A stretch of 64,000 bases of DNA from Cunninghamia lanceolata (Eukaryota; Streptophyta; Pinopsida; Cupressales; Cupressaceae), in NCBI GenBank assembly GCA_027924645.1, contig BSBN01000040.1, forward strand, positions 3,596,001-3,660,000, given 5' to 3'. The notes beneath the pieces were generated by a model that did no database searches, was not told where the DNA came from, and saw nothing but the letters and a program-made list of their open reading frames with translations. How positions within the stretch are numbered: the first letter of the stretch is position 1; every line of letters starts with the position of its first letter. Positions 1-13,124 of the stretch are shown piece by piece. The translations under genes and the position numbers were made by a program.

Positions 1-143
1 CCACCCTGTGGAGGTACATACTATGTTGTAACCATGGTCTAGTATGTCATTCCCATGCATTGCAAGTGACACTTCATGCAACCTTTCCATAGATTAAAAT
101 TGGTTCCATCAAACTTCAGACTATCCTTCTTGTAGGATGACAT
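1..143 (-). CDS. gag: Ty1-copia gag N-terminus, cut by window edge
   Basis: The minus strand opens with an ATG at 143 and stays open for 47 codons to the window edge. It begins MSSYKKDSLKFDGTNFNLWK. The pattern of a basic start followed by F-x-G-x-N-(F/Y)-x-x-W is typical of the N-terminus of plant Ty1-copia Gag (the DUF4219/UBN2 type), which forms the capsid of the virus-like particle. The start lies just inside the element: the PBS is 43 bases upstream and the LTR is next to it, as expected for gag. No stop is seen in the visible part, but only 47 codons are visible, so intactness cannot be judged. Confidence 0.7.
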
Positions 144-185
144 CCTAGATCTCCTCAAGCGGTTAAGCTTTTTTAGAGGAACTCA

Positions 186-197
186 GCTCTGATACCA
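186..197 (-). promoter_or_regulatory. Primer-binding site of the left-edge copia element
   Basis: On the minus strand this reads TGGTATCAGAGC, the common plant retrotransposon PBS complementary to the 3' end of initiator tRNA-Met. It lies two bases inside the LTR boundary, as usual, and sets the orientation of the element. Confidence 0.85.
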
Positions 198-199
198 AT

Positions 200-1416
200 T
201 GTTAGACTTAGGGCACACAATTGAGAGGGGGGGTGAATCAGTTGTGCAAAACTTTCTCCAATTAAACACTTAAATCTTCTTAGAGATTAGTAGTATATTA
301 ATCATGAACCATACTGCATTCAAATCAAGAGCAGAAATACATCAACACATAAGACACCAAGATTTTGACGTGGAAAACCTGGTTAAGGGAAAAACCACGG
401 GGTAATTAACCCAAGATTGTATTCTCTATTAGAAGAATAGAAAGATCAAAATGGCACATGCCAATTAGGGCTCACTGCCTGAGCACACTGCTCACAAGAG
501 GCTCACTGCCTATAAGAGACACACTGTCTACAAAGAAATAAATGTCACATACATGAACTGGAGAATAGCATCTTCACCATGCTTGAATCAGTTCCATTTA
601 AGCCCAATACTTCTGCTCTGCCTTTCGCTCTCCTCCTCGCTACAACACTCTCATCACCACTAGGACTTGTTCAAACTAACTTCGCAATCCCTTATTTATA
701 CAAGGCATCAACTTAGGAATGATCATCTAAGTTAGCAAACATTCATAAGATCATCCGCAAGATGCATAACTCATCCAGTCGGCCTGTCTTAGGAAGAACA
801 CCATCATCCAGAAGTTACACTCTAATTGTGAGCTTCAACTTCAATGCGGACCACCAACACAAACTGTACATGATCCAAAGACCTCCACAAGCTTGCCTGA
901 ATCACCAAGAACATCCACACTTTTTCTGCTTACTGAAATCCTTCTCTCCTTCATCCGGAACCTCAAGAACATAGTCTGTCATTATTGTCACAAAGGAATA
1001 GATGCTTTCAGACCTTCAAACCACGAACCAATTGAGTTGATACACCACAAAGACTTCCTCATCACTCCCTTAAATCCATAGAATAAGAAACTTCATTTCC
1101 AGATCTCACCGGACCTTTCTTGTTACACTCTATCACCTCTGAACACCTATTGGAACCGGTTTTACTTAAGTGGCCACAACTTCTTCATATCTTCATGCGG
1201 ACCTCTAAAATCTCTACTGGATCACCTACAGACACATATCTACAAACCCTTTAATTTGTATCCTCTGATCCTCATCCTATCTTGGACTTTTGCCTTACTG
1301 TCATCACTGTTCTTCACTGTTCCTGATTGAGACTAATTTTCTCAATATCCTCAGCTCACGGCTCATCCAAACCTTATCATTAATGCAATAGGAGTATGTT
1401 GACATTAGTGACAACA
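200..1416 (-). repeat. 5' LTR of a minus-strand Ty1-copia element
   Basis: The inner end is fixed by the adjacent PBS: the minus strand ends ...GTCTAACA. The outer end is placed at ...GACAACA (1416), because integrase-coding sequence of another element starts immediately beyond it; this end is less certain. The LTR contains a TATA-like TATAAATA on the minus strand (693-700). Its U5 side shares a G-run block (TTGAGAGGGGGGGTGAATCA) and an AACCACGGGGT block with the LTRs of family A elsewhere in the window, so the two families are related. The partner LTR and TSD lie outside the window. Confidence 0.7.
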
Positions 1417-1420
1417 CTAG

Positions 1421-2194
1421 TTAGGCCCATACTTGCAACAAAACCAAGTACTAGAAGATCTTCTAAGGATGTATTGCATGGATCAGTAATACAAGTGGGA
1501 AGATTATTTACCTTTGGTAGAGTTTGCATACAATAACTCTTATCATTCTGCAATAAAGATGGCTCCATTTGAAGCATTGTATGGCAAGAAATGTGGAACT
1601 CCTATAAGCTGGGATAATCTAGAAGATAGGATAAGTCTTGGGCTAGAAATGTTGTCAGATATGGAAGAACAAGTTAAGATTATCAAGCAAAGGTTGGCAG
1701 AAACTAATGATAGGCAAAAGAGTTATGCAGATGCCAAATGGGTTCCTAGGAATTTTTTTGTTGGGGATAAGGTGTTGTTAAGATTAAAACCCCATAAGAG
1801 TTCGATAAAGTTTGGAAAATCATCCAAACTAGCTCTGCACTATGTAGGTCCATTTGAGGTCCTAGAAGTAGTCAATCCTGTTACATACAGAATTGTTTTG
1901 CCACCAGCTCTTTCTAGGATGCATAATGATTTTCATGTGTCATATCTTAAGAAGTATGTTCTAGGGGATAACCATGTTATTGATTGGAATGCTTTACAGG
2001 TACAAGACCTAGGGGTGGTAATAATCAAGCCTCTCAAGGTACTCGAAACGCGTAAACTTCACTTACGTAATAGAGAGGTTCTACAATGCAAGGTCCAATA
2101 GGATCAGTATGCAGAATATTCTGCCACTTGGGAAGATTATGCTGAGATAAAGCAAAAGTTTCTGCAATTTATTTTGGATTTTGAAAGTTCTTGA
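1421..2194 (+). pseudogene. int: Ty3-gypsy integrase C-terminal part plus chromodomain-like tail (broken)
   Basis: The frame reads from the end of the integrase core (LEDLLRMY...WEDYLPLVEFAYNNSYH) through the GPF/Y-type module (YVGPFEVLEVVNPVTYR...LHNDFHVSYLKKY pattern, with M for L) to a short chromodomain-like tail ending ...YSATWEDYAEIKQKF. Integrase inserts element cDNA into the genome, and the tail marks the chromovirus group of Ty3-gypsy. In-frame stops lie at about 1489-1491 (after CMDQ) and at 2099-2101, where family members usually have Trp before the ATWE motif. The N-terminal part, including the zinc finger and most of the DDE core, is missing because the copia element at 200-1416 inserted here. 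The identification is firm and the copy is dead. Confidence 0.85.
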
Positions 2195-3992
2195 AAAATA
2201 ATATGTTTTGTGATATGATACTCTTTATGTTTTACTATGTTATGATAATGCTTGATACTTAAAGATCATTGGTGCAGGAGCACCCCTGCAAAACAGAACA
2301 TAAGTCTATTTTTAGTATGTTGACTTCATAATGTAATAAGGTCCATTGGACCAATGCATATGTTTTAGATCGATCTAGGAGGATGTGCTGGTAGTTAGAA
2401 GTTTGTTATGCCAGCTGTCTTAGCTGTCTTCTCCCAGCCGCTGGGAATCGAGCTGGTAGTATGTGTAAAACATAGCTATTTATACCCTAGTTCTTTTTGT
2501 TTTAGATATAGAGGAATTGAAAGGAGACGGTGAATAGGTGATAACTGTTAGTTTCTGTGAAGAAGTAGTGACATTGTAACACAGTGGGACTGTGAGATCT
2601 ATATGTAATTCTAATTTAAAAGTAAGAGATCCCATTAGTTTCATTTGTCTGGTTTACAAGCTATCTGTGTATTGATTCTTTTTGGTTACAGGCAAATGGA
2701 TTCATCTAACCATTCCACTGGTTGATTCTCTGAATCGGTGGAATGGGCATGTATCATAGTTTAGTTTACATTTTTGTTTCTCTGTTTATGCATTTCATGT
2801 TCGTGGGATCGATTGTTAGCATGCTGTGAGTTATCCTAGCATCCTCATGTGCTAGGGTTTAGAAGGATAAATTCTAAGCTTGAATTGCTCAGGAAATGAT
2901 CTGACCCGATTGACATGTTTTCTATGTGAAATTGTGAAGTTCTAAGAGTTTTGTCAAAAAATATACATTTGACAGATATACAGCATTTGCATGTGACATT
3001 ACAGACTATGTATATCGCATCTACATCTATGCACAGATCGCTATCCAGATCGGGTCTTGAAACTTATGGAAAATGCCTGTTTTGAAGGCATCAGGACAAA
3101 ATAGTTTGGATATATATTTCCTATATATATCATCTTCAAGATCATCATTTCATGTGTATCCATCATCCGCATATCGTTGTTGTATGCTGGAGCATACACG
3201 TAGGTGAAGGTACAATCAAACGGGTCAACGGCGAGTCAAAGTCACATTTGCCAATGAAAGGAGGAGGATCATTTTTTGTTTGAACATCAGGTAGCTGAAG
3301 ATCACATAGATCTCAGGATCATCATCAGGATATTATAGTATAACCTGATAATTTATATCATGCTGCGGAGTATGTAAATGAGTCTTATATCCAGGTGACG
3401 TAGACACTGGAGGAAGTAATAGTGCGTATGACATCATCGTCTCCAGGACATTCCAAATATCACCTGATAAAGGTTTATCCTGTCGACGACAAGTGTTTTG
3501 GCATAGGCGTAGGATATCGGGGTGATTAGGGTGAAGTGTTCGCCGACAGTTCATGTCTTGGCGATAGGAGATTAACACTAAGTGGATCGCAAAAGGAATA
3601 TTCGGTGGAATATTCGTTGTGTGCATAAAGTTGAGTATCATCATTAGGATGTGCCAATATGACCCGATAAGTTATATTCTGATGCTAGTTGTGTAAGTGG
3701 GTTGAATATCGGGGTGACGTAAGCATCAGAAGAGAGGTGCATGAGGTTGTCGTCATCAGGATATACAGGAGGAACCCGATATTTTATATCCTACTGATAA
3801 AAGGTGCAGATGATGCCGAACATCACGATGCTACAGATAGAGTTTGGTTGTAAGGTGAATAGTGATCTAAAAGAGAGATATCTTGCCGGTAGGAAATAGT
3901 ATTAGCTTTTTTGGTGGGTTTAATGAGTTTTTCACCCTATTTGTAAGCTTTTGTTGGATGCTCTGCATCAATCATTGGGGATGATGATTCAC
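2195..3992 (+). other. 3' noncoding tract of the gypsy element
   Basis: About 1.8 kb lies between the integrase stop and the polypurine tract. I see no credible coding sequence. From about 3320 to 3840 there are degenerate repeats, each a TCATCAGGATAT-like start followed by an ACC(C/T)GATA-TTATATC block. Copies begin near 3322, 3638 and 3752. Confidence 0.5.
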
Positions 3993-4004
3993 AAGGGGGG
4001 AGTA
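3993..4004 (+). promoter_or_regulatory. Polypurine tract of the gypsy element
   Basis: A purine run with six Gs (AAGGGGGGAG) immediately precedes TGTTACACCCC at 4005. This is the expected position and composition of the plus-strand primer next to a 3' LTR. Confidence 0.75.
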
Positions 4005-6767
4005 TGTTACACCCCATGTGTTTCTATCTACTTACTATTTACCTACTATAGTTAATTTATTTGGAAAGTGAGTGATTATGGATTTCTGCATCTGTATACG
4101 TGTTTTTATCCATTTACTATAGATTGGATATTTTGTGAAAATTGAAGTATTTATGAATCTTTGCATCTATGTGTGGTATCTATCTTGAATGCAATATGAT
4201 GAGAAAATGAATAATGTAATGTCTTGTATTAAATGTGGTTATTGTTAATTAATGATTATATTTGATCAGTTAACTACTCTTGTGATGATCTAAGTGGATA
4301 CAGGAATAGGTTGTCCCTCCAGAAAAGAGGGGAGGTATCACTCAGGAGAAGAACTTGGTCTGGTAAATGTAAAATAGAAGCCTAAACTGAGCAGCACACA
4401 CTCACATCCTATTCTGACCTAGGTTGAGTCAAGTCAGTATGGGTAGTGGTAAGTGACCTAAGTTGTGAGTCATGATTCTTGACTTTGGTAGTTTCGAACC
4501 TACATGTTGTTAAGTGTTTGGTTTCTTTGAGTTAATTAATGCTCGTGCAAGTCCACGATATGTTCTTATATGTAATTTGATATGAGCATGAACATATGTA
4601 GGTAGGTGTACCTACGTATATTCATGAGCATATTACTCATAGATATGGAGATGTCAATTTGACCTATGCAAGAATTTTCATCTCTCTCATGTTCTTCAAC
4701 GATAAGTCTATGAAGATTGTACAACTTTATATGCATTTTTTATTATGAGTTATATTTGATTTTACAATGATAAATTTATACATATGTGAATATATATAAA
4801 TATATATTTATCGTCTCTCTATATATATGTATTTAATATAAATACTATTATTATTTTCTCTTAATAGTGGAAATATAATTTTATCTTTTTGCGGAATTTG
4901 GTTTTTGTAAATATTATTTTATGTTAATTAAAACAATAAGATTATATATATAATAGATTTAATAATAAAAAAAATAATAATAAAAGAATAGTTTTATAAA
5001 AAATAATAATAATAAATATAATAAAATAAATAATAAGAATTAAAGATGTTTAAATTCTTAATAAAAGAAGTATAATATAAAAATGAAGGTTTAAGTGTTT
5101 TTTTTTAAAGGGATACATTTCTTTTGTTTTATTTAAATGTGGGCATGTTTTTAAACTTTAAGGCACGCGGGCCCCCTTAAACTTTTTAAAGTTCTTATGT
5201 TTAGTAGAATATATTTATGAGGGTGGCTAACCTTATAAGGCACACGAGCATTAAGCTTGGTGGAAGCGCATAAAGTGCTTAGGCCCTCATAAACTTTATG
5301 CATTATTTTCCTTAAAACTTTTTTGGCTAGCACATACCGTGAGTAGGTGGTTAGGCCGATTTTGTTCCTTGTGAATCATTAATAATTTTATTCTTTTTTA
5401 TTTATAGCTAACACTATTTTTAGAAGGTTGATTGGTTTTTATGAACTAATTTTAGACTTTGTAAGCATGTACTCATAGTGTCAATATTTTTTGAGTTGGT
5501 TAAGCATATCAACATTTTTGAATTGGTTGCAGTATAAAAGGAGGTACTCTCCCTCATTTTTATTCGCACCATTTTTTAATCAAGAGCCTTCTCTTTTCAA
5601 ATTTGAGTTTTACATTAGTGTCAAAAATTTGTGTTTTGTTTTTATAAGTTGTTTTATTTGGAAGAGTGATCTAGAGTATTGGAAGGTCATTAGAAGAAGA
5701 GTATCTGATCCATTTGGAGCTATATTCTCAGGCATGGGATTTATTTCTCCTTCTCTATATTTTTCCTGTTTTCAAAATATTATGTGATGTATTATTGTTA
5801 AGTGATTGCAATATTGAATTATCATTGTTAATGTCTTTTGATTGTATAATAGTTTATATATATATTCTGGATAGTAAACTTGTATTGTGAATGTGAGATA
5901 GTGTCTATGGTTTGGTTTTTACCTAGATAGTTTCATGAATCAATCACTGATTGGTATTTATATAGGAAAATTGTATAAGGGGAAAGATAGTGAGAATAGG
6001 ATTCAAGTGGTATTACTTCAATATATGTATCCTAGTAAAACATGTAATAGGTTAACCTTGGGATATGTGATCCATGGAAGAGGTAGATAACCTAGTATAG
6101 AGATTATCGTCCTTCCCAGATGAGATAGAAGGGTGGGTGAAAATGAGATGAAAACTTTGGCCAAAGTGGTGTAAATAGCCAACATTTACACTGTCTAGCT
6201 TTACTGTGTTCCAAGTTTGCATTACTAAGTAGAGATGTCATATTTTGATGGTTGTAGCCATAGTATGATAGTACTAGTTAATGTAGGACACAACACCTGC
6301 TCAAATTAGGCTTAACTTTGAGGTTGCTATACCAATCTCTTTGTTGAAGGGTAGGGCCATTTATCAGTTTGGTAAATGTGTGGGGGATCATAGATAGTCC
6401 ATGGTTAGAGGTAAATCACCTGAGTGATGGTTCCCCTCATGCAGTTGGTGGCCGGGAGTATTGAAGACATCCAAGGATACAAACATGTGATTCTATTTAT
6501 TAGTTAAGCTCTTGAAGCTTTTATGTAATTTATGAAAAAGGTTGTAAAGTTGAATATTGAATTCTTTTATTGAGAAATGTAATTTGGTTATGCAATAGAA
6601 GTTTTAAATATGTTTCAAATGTGCATTATATCAAATGTTCAGAGGAAAATTTTTATTATTCCTATTATGAATTCACGACTTATTTACTTTCAAGTTAAAT
6701 GTAGTGAATCTTAGTTGGTAGAACAAGTGACATGTTACAGGATAGGAGGAAAGAGTGCTACACAACA
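4005..6767 (+). repeat. 3' LTR of the chromovirus-type gypsy element
   Basis: The left end TGTTACACCCC is fixed by the PPT. The right end is approximate: CTACACAACA at 6767 gives a TGTT...AACA pair, but there is no second LTR in the window to confirm it. The LTR is AT-rich and includes a low-complexity AT tract at about 4740-5060. The short ORFs here (for example 5491-5787) look like chance. A TATA box lies at 5533. Confidence 0.6.
5533..5540 (+). promoter_or_regulatory. TATA box of the gypsy LTR
   Basis: TATAAAAG is followed by a GGAGG stretch and a CT-rich start region about 30 bases downstream. It is a plausible core promoter of the LTR, about 1.5 kb from its left end. Confidence 0.45.
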
Positions 6768-6949
6768 AGGCCCAGTTGATGATTTTAAAGGTTTTGATCA
6801 AAAGATGTGAACAAAGTGTATAAACACCTAGTGTTGAAATACACAATGTGTATTTAAAAATATGCTAATTTTCATAAAATGCTATGAATTGATGCCAAAT
6901 TTTCAAATGACAAATGAATATATGCTTGAATAAGAGTAAAATATCTAGA

Positions 6950-8225
6950 ATAAAAGATATCTAAGATGAATTCAATGAAACAACACCAATTTATGCTTGT
7001 TTACGACTTAAAATGCTTGATTTTTTCATCTTTTTTCAATGCAGATGAGTGAAAGAAGAAGTATTGTAAGGAAATTGATGAGGGGAAGAAAGTAATATGT
7101 CTAATATCAGTCCAATAAACCAACAATATCCTTCACAACACACCTTTGATGCAATCCTATATGCCCAATAAGTCAAAATCTAGTGATAATACACTAAAAA
7201 CATGCAATTTTTCACCAATTTTCAATGTAAATGCCTAATAGAAAGGGTGTTGTGAAAAATTTTAGGAGGGGAAGCAAATTAAAACCATGATAAAAGACAA
7301 TTGGTGCAGAAAAATCCTTCACAATATGCCTCTGATGCAATTCTAGAGAGACGATAAGGCCAAATCTAGTGAAAATGCAAGGTTTTTCAAACCCTAGGTA
7401 TGAAATTAAAGCCTAAATACATGCAAAATAATGGATGAATATATTATAATGAGATTTATAATTCAAATTAAATGAGGTCAGATCTGAAAATGATTTTCAA
7501 ACCGTATAATGCCAAATGCAATTGCAATTTTTATGAGAAATCAATGAAAAATGCTAGTTTTTTGTTGAAATTTTCTATGTAAAAATGCAATTTTTTTTTG
7601 AAATATGAATGAAAACTTACACAAAAATGAAACACTATAGACAAAATAATATTTGAATGAGTGCCTAAGATGAGTAGAAAAATATGAAACAAGATTTTTC
7701 CTACAAACCCTAGTTTTTGAAATTACTAGGTTATATGATAAATTCAAAATTTCAAGCAACACCCTAGCAATTTTATGATGAAAATGCAATGCCAAAGATT
7801 TCAAGATGTTAATTTTCTGTAATTTATATCATATATGATCCAAAAATTAGAAATTTAATTAAATGGAATTAGATTAATGCAAACTATGTCAAAATTCAAA
7901 CCCTAGAATGCAAATTTTTCTAAATTTTCAATTTTTTTGTAAATTTTCAAATGCAATAGGATGAAAATTAAATGAATGAATGAAATTAATTTCAAATCTA
8001 ATGAAAAAATCATAAATTATATGAAATTAAAATTAATTCAAATTTTATCAAAAATGCAAGCTAAAATGCCATTTTTTTCAATTTTTTCTGAATTTTTCAA
8101 TTTTTTGTAATTTTTCAATTTTTTGTAATTCTTCAAATCCAATAAGATGAAAACTAAATGAATGTAAATTTGAAGTACAACACTCAACAAGGTGCCAAAA
8201 TCCTTAAAACATGGGTTCACCAAAA
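6950..8225 (-). repeat. Family E element (copy 2), 5' internal noncoding region, truncated
   Basis: Read on the minus strand this resembles the 5' internal region of the complete family E element at 26191-27560. Shared stretches include the TTTTGGTGAACCCATG start next to the LTR and the blocks around GTGTGTTGTGAAGGAT. No ORF is supported. Beyond about 6950 the similarity fades, and I could not find the rest of this copy or its other LTR. The 6768-6949 stretch is unassigned. Confidence 0.65.
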
Positions 8226-9458
8226 TGTTTAGGTGTAAAAGTGAGGAAGTTGATTGGTTTTAAGGGTTTGTGTTGATCCTCCTTTCACTACTAAACATTC
8301 AAGGACATTCAACCAAGTAGAGAACTCTACTATAGATATTCTATCACTTGGAACATAGGGGAAGATTGGAATAGTGTGGATTTGTTGTTTGATTAAGTCC
8401 AATTATGCTCAAAACCCTAATTTCGTAAAATCGTAAACAAACGGACAAATTACGGAAAATGATCGCACACAGAGATATCAAATGACAACCAATTACATAC
8501 CAGATTTTGAAGTTTGGTGTGCGGAGAAGTCAGGGACTAATGAGATGGTGCCCTAGTCTAGTGTGTCTTCTTTTGTCAAGATCTCTAAAGAATGTCTGCA
8601 ACAGGTTCCCGCTGTTACAGAGATTTTACCGCTTCAGAATCTGGAGGACTAATGAGCAGACACCCAAGTCCAAGCCCTAGTTTTCATCTCAGATTTGCAA
8701 TTCCAATAGTCTACACTACTCTCCTGCAACTCCACTTCTTTCACTTCCAAAACCTGTAACCTGTAATCACAAAAAAGTGGGTTGGGGGTTGTGGTGTTTA
8801 GAGGCTTGCCTCGGTCAAGCCCTGGAGAGACATTCAAGTCTTCCAAACACCGTTTTCAGATAAAGAGTGCATATCCCTATGAGATAGAGGCAAAATCCAA
8901 ATGATAAATGATAGAAAACACAATTGATATCACCTTGTAGTGTAGATCTCATGGAAGGAAGATGGTCTTCATGCCATGAGGAGATGGAGTCAAATCTGGA
9001 ATCACAAATACAATAACAACACAAAATACTGCTCTATAACACAATGAATGCCTTGAATCACCTTAACATAAGCTCATACATAAAAAATGCCATCTAGTTT
9101 ACAAATAAATCACTAATCATGCTTATATATGTAACTACAAACATTCTCGCTAAGAATTTCATAATACAAACTTGAGATGTCAGCATAGGACCTAGTAACG
9201 GTCATACAAACGACACACAAAAATAGGTCTTGACCTAAAATAGGGTAGGACTAGAGCATGGGTGCCCAAGTCCTCCCCCCTATTTTAGGTAGGATTCATG
9301 TTAAGCACACCCCCTAGGTCCCATTTGCCATGAAATTTCAGGGTTTTCTCATCGGGAGTCACCATTAACATGCAAGATGACCTAAATGCATTCTAAAGGA
9401 CCCGGGAGGTAAACCTTAGGAGGGAAAAGCCCCCAAGGGGACATTTTCTAACATAACA
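8226..9458 (-). repeat. LTR of family E copy 2
   Basis: On the minus strand it starts TGTTATGTTAGAAAATGTCC and ends ...CCTAAACA, followed directly by TTTTGGTGAACCC. It matches the two LTRs of the complete element (24978-26190 and 30376-31591) in start, end and order of blocks, and is 1,233 bp against their 1,213 and 1,216 bp. It inserted into an ORF1 copy: the sequence from 9459 on matches 62674 onward. Confidence 0.8.
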
Positions 9459-11570
9459 AAACCAATTGATATCCAAAGGGAATTTTATCTATGGCCTTCC
9501 TTTCTTCTTCTTGGACATCTTCAGGGTAGGGATCAATTGTCTTGCCATCTCCATCAAGACAACCTTATCTGATGGGTACCTAGGTAGCATGAAGGGGTTC
9601 CCACTGAATCCTTCCATCCTAATGTATGACTATGTCTTAGACTGTATGAACTAGGCACCATGTGGATGAATCTTTTCCATTACTCCTAAAAATCTCTTGG
9701 CTCTGTCTCCTTCCAAGAGTCTAACTATGTGCATTATGAAGCAATCATTCACAACCTTATAATGTTGTATTGACTGTCTCCTCTCCAACTAGGTATAATG
9801 CTCCTAGGATGTCTTCTCATGTGGTATCTTCCTATTTTTCCAACTATTTGTAGCCCATCAAGGGTGCCTTTGGATGAACATGCATATACTAGATAGGAGG
9901 TCATCTTGAATACTCTATCTTTCATTCTCCTCCACTTCACCATCTGTGAATACAGGGAGTCACTGATTATTTTAGCCCACTGGACTATTTGTTTATTTTC
10001 AATTACCATCTTGATGAGGCCATACATCTAGGATTCAAAATTTCTAGCATTCTCCCTTCCACTCATTCTGTTGAGTAGGAAAATCATGTATTGAACTTCT
10101 GGACTAAAATCATATTTGTATAAATGTTATTGCATCTTGGCCACTGCTTTGGCCTTATTGGCCAGATCTCTCCATCCCAAGAAAATGACCTTTCTACAAT
10201 CTTTTTGGTTGTCATCATATTCCTTGGCAAGTGCCTCTAGGTCTGGCACATACGATCCTATGGGTGTAGGCAAACTGAATGCCTATGTTATACCATCTAC
10301 TGATAGGTCTGCATATACTCGCCCTTGTTGGAATAAGGTGCCATTAACCTTGTAAATTCAAATATTGTATTTTATTCCATTTATTATTTGTTATTTGTAA
10401 TTACCCATAAGGGAATGAGGTAGTCTCATTGACAGTTATAATTTTGGAGTTACCAGCGGCAGTTACGGAGTAACATTTACTATTGGCAAATGTAAAAACT
10501 TATGGTAAATGAGGATAGGCGTGCTCCCTTGAGGAATATAATATTTTTGGCATGTATGACAACTGTCATAATGTTTGGTGAGTGAATCTATGACAGCTGC
10601 AAGTTGTCATAAGATTCTGAGATTCTATGACGCATATGACAGATATGTTAGTTGTATATTTGCTATGTTTAGCCCAAGGTTCCTATCTTGGAAAGATACT
10701 CTTTTTCTAGAATCTATGATGGTTATGACGCATCATAAAATGTTGTAAGAGGCCAGATTTAGTCTTGAGCCCCCAACCTTTGCATGACTATTTTTGGACA
10801 AGTGTAAGTTGCTTGTAAGATGGTAATTAATGTTTACAGGTTGAAGAATCTTAGGAGAGAGAAGGTGAACACCTAAGATGAGTTAGAAAATATTTCTATA
10901 AGTATTTTCCATGTATTAGTTGCTATAATATAGATTTTAGGTACTCAAGTGCTGTCGGAATGCTATCAAATTGAAGACTGGTGGAGAGAGTTGAAGTGTT
11001 GTATTGTAAATCATTTTCAGATTAATAGAAACATTGGGCCTCTTTCCTATGTGGAGTTTTTTACCTAAAATGGTTTTCTCCATGTTAAACATTGTGTTAT
11101 GTGTTCATATTTCTGATTTTGCATTTCTGTGAAGCATAGTTTTGTTTCTGTGTTACAATCTCCATTAATAACACAGTTAAAGATTGCTGAAATTTATCTT
11201 GTATCAGATTTCCATTGAAGTAGTGTTGCTTTCATTTTTAATAGCCCTTGGCACTCAACTCTTCTTGTCACCATGTTGTAATTATTAGCACACTCAATTA
11301 GGAGCTCTAAAGCTTCTGTAGCATATGGAAAACTAGTTACATAGTACATCCTTTGTGGTCACAATGTTCTTAAGAATGGGATGATCCTCTCTGCTATGGA
11401 TTCTATTCTTAAAAGCATCAATAGCAGTGTTACCAGAGTGGGTATCCTCTACAAATCTATGCTTTCTATATGTACTGTGTGCCTTCGGGAACATGTCTTG
11501 TTTGAATTCTGCATCACACTTGTCTATGCGGGGCTACATCTTGTCCTACAATTTCATAAACTTGTCTAAA
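9459..11570 (-). pseudogene. ORF1 of a Tat/Ogre-like element, second copy (fragment)
   Basis: This matches the minus-strand ORF1 at 61528-63860 in sequence and orientation but starts and stops short. The longest open stretch (9749-10027) encodes a helical piece with MKDRVFKMTSYLVYAC, as in the other copy. It is cut by the family E LTR at 9458 and split by an insertion at 10326-11243; matching resumes at 11250 with GCACTCAACTCTTCTTG. No domain is recognised. It is probably the extra ORF of a large gypsy element (see the copy at 61528-63860). It is clearly non-functional. Confidence 0.6.
10326..11243 (+). repeat. Probable solo LTR inserted in ORF1 copy 2
   Basis: Comparison with the uninterrupted copy at about 63541 shows about 918 bp of extra sequence. 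It starts TGTTGGAATAAGG and is flanked on both sides by GCCCT (10321-10325 and 11244-11248), a 5-bp TSD. The shared bases extend to GCCCTTG, so the exact ends could shift by two. It has no coding capacity and no internal PBS or PPT, consistent with a solo LTR. The right end is TA rather than the usual CA. Orientation is taken from the TGTTGG start. Confidence 0.55.
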
Positions 11571-13124
11571 CTAGGGTATCTATAATGTTAGGGTTAACAT
11601 CACACAATCCATGAAATTGAATAAATATTGCATTTGAATATAACCATTTAATCATGATTTAACCCTAAATTCATTTAATTCTAACATTTTGATTCATCAC
11701 CTATCTAGAACACGAGATATCCATATGAAAATAACTAGTTAGGGCTTATTCCATACATACCTGTATTACAAGACCTTAATTGAAATGTGCAGACATATAC
11801 TAGAACCTTCTATATGCAAATGATCCTCTATGTAGTTGAAATCTCATCACAGGTTTGCTGTAGCAGCTTCTTTAGTTCTTTTGAGCTCTCTGTGCAAAAT
11901 TTAGCTTTCTAAATGTAATTATGTGAATTATGAAAGCAATTTACCTTTTTAAGTTAAGAATTCTTAGATTCTAGGGCTTATTAATTACTATCAGTGAGAT
12001 TAGATGGGTCCCAACAACATAATTATGAAAGATTTAGACATGCGTTCATCAGCACAAGTTTGAATTTAAAAGCCAACGACTTTTATTTGCATTAAATGAA
12101 AAAAAAAAAGCATGCCAAGATGGAGCGGGTTTTATTTTAGAATGCCCATATGGATATATCCATGTTGATATTGTTGTCAATGAGGATTGCACCCTTATGC
12201 AAAGCTATGAAACTTTGTAATCCTTTGAAACATGGGGACAAACTCAGGTTGTGGGTGACCTATAATGAGTTTGAACCTCCAGATTATGGGCTGGTTCCCT
12301 TAAAATATTCTATTTGAAACTATGATTTCTATTTTGGAAAAGGGTAAGAAAGAAACTATAAGGTAACAAAAAACTGTAAAATTTGGTGATGCACCTAGTT
12401 ATGATGGAAAAATTGCAAATCTAATTCACAATAGACTTCAGAAATCTTACCTACATAATCCACTTTTAACACAATAATCACATAAATGTTTCTAAGGAAG
12501 GCTAGAAAAACTATTCTTTATGAAGGAAAAAGATTCTTCACAACATGAAAGAAAGGATTTCAGTAACACAACCTAAGACCTGTGATATCAATATGCTTAA
12601 CACTTACAAATAAGAATGAGACAATAATTTTAAAGGTTTCGATATTAAAACACATTAAAATTTCATCAAATCATCCATACAAGTAGCATTAATGGAAAGG
12701 CAAACACTTGATTTCAATGAAAAATAAAGGAAAATTTTGCATGAAGAACAAAGAAATTGAACCTGTAACCTGTTGTAATCTTTTTAAAATCTGTAATCAA
12801 TGAGTTACAAAACCTCCTTCACTCTCAAAGTGTAAAGAGCAAAAAGGCAAGAACTAAGAAAAACTAATTTTACTTTACAATATATAGCTTTCTCTCTCCA
12901 AGAGGCATGAAAAATAGAACTACAGCTAACTGCCTCTAAAAATAAGTCCTCCAAAGTGATCCACGAGCAAACCAAGAAATCCCTAAAAATAAGGGTCCAA
13001 ACTACCTCAAACTGAGCAAAAATAGCTCCAAGTTGGTCTTCTCCATGTGTTTGACCAAGAAGACCAAAACTCCTTAAATCTCTCCCCAAATCATACAAAA
13101 AGTCCCTCAATGGCCTCAGTTAAC

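Noticed and set aside
5491..5787. 98-residue ORF in the gypsy LTR
   Set aside because: It is located just upstream of and across the TATA region of an LTR. The hydrophobic stretches look like chance in AT-rich DNA.
12805..13110. 101-residue minus ORF as a host gene
   Set aside because: No recognisable domain, no promoter or splice structure, and it lies in an apparently repetitive noncoding tract.
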